A stretch of DNA of 25,573 bases from Opitutia bacterium UBA4506. GTDB lineage: Bacteria > Verrucomicrobiota > Verrucomicrobiia > Opitutales > Puniceicoccaceae. Below, one piece after another: positions 22,086 to 25,573 of this stretch (position 1 is its first letter; every line of letters begins with the position of its first letter). Made by a program: the position numbers and the translations under genes. The notes under the pieces are model-generated. The model made no database searches. It worked only from the letters and a program-made list of their open reading frames with translations, and had not been told where the DNA came from. Where the stretch lies: positions 1 to 25,573 of the forward strand of contig DGMY01000091.1 of assembly GCA_002388665.1 (NCBI GenBank), written 5' to 3'.

Positions 22086-23666
22086 TCAGACGTGTCGGAA
22101 AGCGCTTTCAGCAGGAGAAATTTTTCCAGCCTCTTGCTCGATTTCCGGGCGGTTTACCGCGAGTTGTTCGAGAATCTTGTAGATCCATTCTTCCTTGCCG
22201 GCGAGTCCGAGCTCGTCGGCGAGATCGGCGACGGATTTCCACGTGCCAGATTGATCGGCTAGGCGATCGGTGACCTTGCGTTGTACATCGAGGACGGAGG
22301 CGGCAGCTTTCTTGCCCGCTTCCACGCCCGGTTGGTGGTAGGCGTTGATTCCCACGAGAGAAGCGTAGAAGCCTACAGCCCTTTCGAATAGAGCGATGAG
22401 CATACCTACGGAAGCAGGTGTCACTTCGGCGATCGATATGGAAATGGATGCGCGTCCGTTCTCGGAAAGGGCCTCTCGGGTTCCGAGATAGAAGCCGTGT
22501 AGGAAGTCTCCACTGGTGAAATTTTCATCCACTTCGATAGAGGATCCTACACTTCGGGCTTTCAGGACCTGGATAAAGACGGCGAAAAAGTTGGGTACAC
22601 CGTCACGCAATTGTTGGACGTAGGCGTGTTGGTCGGTGGAGCCTTTGTTCCCATAGACCGCAATCCCTTGATGTACGATATTTCCCTGTAGGTCTTTTTC
22701 TTTCCCGAGGGATTCCATGACTAATTGCTGCAAATACTTGGAAAAGAGGCTGAGGCGATCCTTGTAAGGGAGGACTACCATGTCTTTCTCACCTTTACCT
22801 CCGGTTTCGTGGAGCCAGCAAAGAGCGAGCAAGGCGGCAGGGTTGCGGAGAGTTTCGCGAGACCGTGTCGCTTCGTCCATGGCGGCAGCGCCAGAAAGAA
22901 TGCCGTCGATATCGATTCCCTGCAGGGCGGCGGGAAGGAGGCCAACTGGACCCGTTTCGCTCGTGCGGCCACCTACCCAATCCCACATGGGGAAGCGGGC
23001 GAGCCAACCATCGCTGGCTGCGTGCTTGTCGAGTTTGCTGCCCTCGCCGGTGACGGCTACTGCATGCTGTGAAAAATCGAGACCGGCCTTCTTCCAGGCA
23101 TTCTCGGCTTCGAGCATGCCATTGCGGGTTTCAGGTGTGCCTCCCGATTTGGAAATAACTACCGCAAGCGTGCGGTCCAATTTTCCTTCCAATGTGGAAA
23201 GTGTGAGATCCATCCCAGCCGGATCGGTGTTGTCGAAGAAGTGGGGAACGAGCTTGTCGCCCGTTGGGTTGCCCAAAGCCGCGGCGACGAATTGAGGACC
23301 CAGAGCGGACCCACCAATTCCGATGATCAGTAAGTGCTCGAAGGAACCGCCAGCCCCGGAAAGCGATCCACTGTGTACCTGATCGGTAAAGGTGTGAATC
23401 TTCTGTAGTGTCTCGCGGATCGCTCCAGTGGTCTCGGAGTCGGGAGCGAGTTCCGCGTTGCGGAGCCAGTAGTGACCGACCTGACGGTTCTCGTCTGGGT
23501 TGGCGATCGCACCGGCTTCGAGAGCCTCCATGTCGTCGAATGCCTTCTGAATGCCGTTCTCGTGGTCTGCGAGGAATTCGTCCGAAAATGGGATTCGGCT
23601 GATGTCCAGCGAGAAGTCGAGCTCGGGCAAGCGGAGGAAGAATTGGTTCAGGCGGTTCCAGTCCAT
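22086..23666 (-). CDS. pgi: glucose-6-phosphate isomerase
   Basis: A cytosolic enzyme interconverting glucose 6-phosphate and fructose 6-phosphate. The ATG at 23666 gives 526 residues, close to the family norm; the frame is open to 23906 but those extra residues lie inside ilvD and look non-coding. Motifs are LLIIGIGGSALGPQFV (sugar-phosphate isomerase fold), the phosphate loop ISKSGGTPETRN (171-182), GGRTSETGPVGLLPAALQGID, and GNKGSTDQHAYVQQLRDG with the catalytic His. The start lies 25 bases after the ilvD stop, so the two are probably cotranscribed, an unusual pairing. Glucose 6-phosphate also leads to the ADP-glucose used by glgA. Confidence 0.96.
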   Translation of the reverse strand: MDWNRLNQFFLRLPELDFSLDISRIPFSDEFLADHENGIQKAFDDMEALEAGAIANPDENRQVGHYWLRNAELAPDSETTGAIRETLQKIHTFTDQVHSGSLSGAGGSFEHLLIIGIGGSALGPQFVAAALGNPTGDKLVPHFFDNTDPAGMDLTLSTLEGKLDRTLAVVISKSGGTPETRNGMLEAENAWKKAGLDFSQHAVAVTGEGSKLDKHAASDGWLARFPMWDWVGGRTSETGPVGLLPAALQGIDIDGILSGAAAMDEATRSRETLRNPAALLALCWLHETGGKGEKDMVVLPYKDRLSLFSKYLQQLVMESLGKEKDLQGNIVHQGIAVYGNKGSTDQHAYVQQLRDGVPNFFAVFIQVLKARSVGSSIEVDENFTSGDFLHGFYLGTREALSENGRASISISIAEVTPASVGMLIALFERAVGFYASLVGINAYHQPGVEAGKKAAASVLDVQRKVTDRLADQSGTWKSVADLADELGLAGKEEWIYKILEQLAVNRPEIEQEAGKISPAESAFRHV

Positions 23667-23691
23667 GGTAATAGGTGTGTTGAGAGTTTGG

Positions 23692-25410
23692 TTAAACGGT
23701 AACGGGATCGGCTCCCGGATAAAGATCGTCATCGGTGACCGCTCCCTTGGAGGCAGAGGACACGAGTTTAGCGTATTTCGCGAGGGTACCGCGGGTTGCC
23801 GCAGGCGGAGGTTGGCGCCAGGTTTTGCGCCTTTCGGCGATTTCTGTCTCGGAGATCTCCAGATTGATCTCGTTCTTCTCGGCGTCGATTGTGATGGGGT
23901 CACCATCTTTGATCAGGCCGATGAGACCGCCTGTCGCGGCTTCCGGAGTGATATGGCCCACTACAAATCCATGGCTTCCGCCGGAGAAGCGTCCGTCGGT
24001 AATGAGAGCCACTGTTTTGCCGAGCCCTTTGCCCATCACGGCAGAAGTTGGGGCGAGCATTTCGCGCATCCCAGGTCCGCCCCGAGGCCCTTCGTAACGA
24101 ACGACAACCACGTGGCCGGCTTCAACCGCACCGGAAAGAATTCCTTGCAGAGCATCTTCTTCAGACTCGTATACGATGGCGTGACCCGAGAATTGAAGAC
24201 CTTCCTTCCCCGAAATTTTCGCAACAGCCCCTTCTTCGGCTAAGTTTCCGCGGAGAATGCGGAGGTGACTGTCTTTCTTGATCGGTCGATCGACAGGGTA
24301 GACCACATCTTGCTCGTCGGAGTAAGGGGCCACATCTGCTAGATTCTCGGCAAGAGTTTTGCCGGTAACCGTTAGGCAGTCGCCGTGGAGGAGGCCGGCA
24401 TCGAGAAGCATTTTCAGGAGGGGAGTCAGTCCACCGATCCGGGAGAAATGCGCCATGTTGTATTTTCCGCTCGGCTTGAGGTCACACAGTACCGGTATGC
24501 GTTTTCCAATTTCAGAAAAATCGTCGATACTTAGTGGCACTCCGGCAGTGTTGGCGATAGCCAGGAGGTGAAGGACTGCGTTGGTCGATCCCCCGAGTGC
24601 AATCGTTACCGCGATCGCATTCTCGAACGCTTTGCGCGTCATGATATCGCGCGGGCGGATGCCCTTTTGGATCATGGCCATCACGGCCTTGCCAGCGTTG
24701 CGGCAGTCGTCGCGTTTCTCGGTGCCAACCGCAAGCTGGGCCGAACTATTGGGAAGGCTCATTCCCATCGCCTCTATCGCCGAAGCCATAGTATTGGCGG
24801 TGTACATTCCCCCACAAGAACCCGGTCCCGGGATGGCGCAGGCTTCAATCTCTTTTAATTCCTTCTCGGAGAGGTTGTTGCCGGCGTGCTGCCCCACGGC
24901 CTCAAAGACCGAAACGATGTCCACGGGCTTATCCTTGTGGAGTCCGGGTAAAATGGTCCCCCCGTACACGAAAACAGCGGGCCGGTTCATGCGGGCGATC
25001 GCCATCATGCAACCAGGCATATTCTTATCGCACCCGCCAATCGCGACCAGCCCGTCAAATCCCTCCGCCCCAGTGACGGTCTCGATGGAATCAGCGATGA
25101 CCTCACGGGAAACCAACGAATAGCGCATGCCCTTCGTCCCCATCGAAATTCCGTCAGAGACGGTAATCGTCCCAAAAATAACAGATTTCCCCTCGTGCGC
25201 ATCGACCCCCGCACCACTCTCGCGAGCCAGTTCGTCGATGTGCATATTGCAGGGAGTCACCATACTCCAAGTCGAGGCGATCCCCACAAGTGGCTTCTCA
25301 AAATCCTCGTCGGAAAATCCAACTGCCCTCAGCATGGACCGGTTCGGCGCCCGGTCATTGCCGTCGACAACTTTTGATGAATATGGGCGGGTCTTTTTGT
25401 CTGCAGGCAT
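23692..25410 (-). CDS. ilvD: dihydroxy-acid dehydratase
   Basis: An iron-sulfur dehydratase of valine, isoleucine, leucine and pantothenate synthesis that converts 2,3-dihydroxy-acids to 2-keto-acids. The 572 residues match the family. Cluster ligands are Cys54 (VTPCNMHI), Cys127 (GGCDKNMPGC) and Cys199 (PGPGSCGGMYTANTM), the three-cysteine pattern of 2Fe-2S-type IlvD. The C-terminal half has the usual GPRGGPGMREML and GLGKTVALITDGRFSGGSHG blocks. The ATG at 25410 starts MPADKKTRPYSSKVV and has no Shine-Dalgarno sequence. The 163 bases upstream to the window edge show no leader peptide of the branched-chain-amino-acid-rich type and no clear promoter. Confidence 0.97.
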   Translation of the reverse strand: MPADKKTRPYSSKVVDGNDRAPNRSMLRAVGFSDEDFEKPLVGIASTWSMVTPCNMHIDELARESGAGVDAHEGKSVIFGTITVSDGISMGTKGMRYSLVSREVIADSIETVTGAEGFDGLVAIGGCDKNMPGCMMAIARMNRPAVFVYGGTILPGLHKDKPVDIVSVFEAVGQHAGNNLSEKELKEIEACAIPGPGSCGGMYTANTMASAIEAMGMSLPNSSAQLAVGTEKRDDCRNAGKAVMAMIQKGIRPRDIMTRKAFENAIAVTIALGGSTNAVLHLLAIANTAGVPLSIDDFSEIGKRIPVLCDLKPSGKYNMAHFSRIGGLTPLLKMLLDAGLLHGDCLTVTGKTLAENLADVAPYSDEQDVVYPVDRPIKKDSHLRILRGNLAEEGAVAKISGKEGLQFSGHAIVYESEEDALQGILSGAVEAGHVVVVRYEGPRGGPGMREMLAPTSAVMGKGLGKTVALITDGRFSGGSHGFVVGHITPEAATGGLIGLIKDGDPITIDAEKNEINLEISETEIAERRKTWRQPPPAATRGTLAKYAKLVSSASKGAVTDDDLYPGADPVTV

Positions 25411-25573
25411 GATGGTCAGTGACTATGAGAACACTAGCTGACTTCGGCAAGCGATTTAAGAGAAGGTCACGACCTCGTTGCCTCCGTGCCTACACCCCGG
25501 AACGACTGTTCATCCAAGATCAGACCTTAATTACTTTACGTTTCCCGAGAGGCCAGTTCGAAAGTGGGATCGG

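Noticed and set aside
23667..23906. 80-residue extension of pgi
   Set aside because: It lies within ilvD in another frame, has shadow-like composition, and the family starts at the downstream ATG.
23551..24243. 230-codon plus-strand frame
   Set aside because: It is antisense to the pgi start and ilvD end, with no domain or start context.
25411..25573. Branched-chain amino-acid leader peptide or T-box before ilvD
   Set aside because: No short frame rich in Ile/Val/Leu codons and no recognisable T-box sequence in the visible 163 bases; a TTGCCG-N17-CATAGT pair there is too close to the ATG to convince.
1..25573. CRISPR array, insertion sequence, prophage, tRNA or rRNA
   Set aside because: No spaced direct repeats, transposase or integrase motifs, cloverleaf or conserved rRNA segments were seen.

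Overview
The window looks like chromosomal DNA of a Gram-negative member of the Verrucomicrobiota, most likely an Opitutia/Puniceicoccales-type marine or sediment bacterium. The support is a TIGR03790-type exported protein with a Verrucomicrobia-style C-terminal region, an exosortase, outer-membrane barrels, a PhoH / 7TM-HD hydrolase / YbeY cluster, and a near absence of Shine-Dalgarno sequences in front of convincing starts. This placement is inferred from gene content and was not searched. There is no rRNA, tRNA, CRISPR array, insertion sequence or phage gene, and no gene-free stretch over about 220 bases.

Left part (1-5288). A possible 3' end of a plus-strand gene at the edge faces a minus-strand operon: HIT hydrolase, PhoH ATPase, 7TM-HD phosphohydrolase, YbeY and a DUF502 membrane protein (RNA processing, nucleotide signalling and envelope). 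Divergent from it (5507-8022) is an exosortase five bases ahead of a glycogen synthase. Next are an AdiC-like arginine/agmatine-type antiporter (8205-9524) and the secreted TIGR03790 protein (9655-11445).

Centre (11557-16924). This is the most interesting block: a very tight three-gene minus-strand operon. In order it holds an exported pentaheme c-type cytochrome, an outer-membrane beta-barrel whose start overlaps the cytochrome stop (TGATG), and, 8 bases on, a fusion of an MsrQ-like heme-b membrane domain, an FAD/NAD(P)H reductase and a plant-type 2Fe-2S ferredoxin. Together these could form a path from cytosolic NAD(P)H through the inner membrane and periplasm to, or through, the outer membrane. 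I see it as a candidate uncharacterised electron conduit.

Right part. A DEAD-box (here DEVD) RNA helicase and a DUF481-like barrel run on the plus strand (17130-19151). Facing them is a minus-strand operon with a good promoter: a membrane-anchored coiled-coil protein, a 54-residue lipoprotein gene that is easy to miss, rsmI and a Ppx/GppA phosphatase, with ATGA overlaps at two junctions. Last come ilvD and pgi (minus strand), 25 bases apart, linking branched-chain amino-acid synthesis and sugar-phosphate metabolism.
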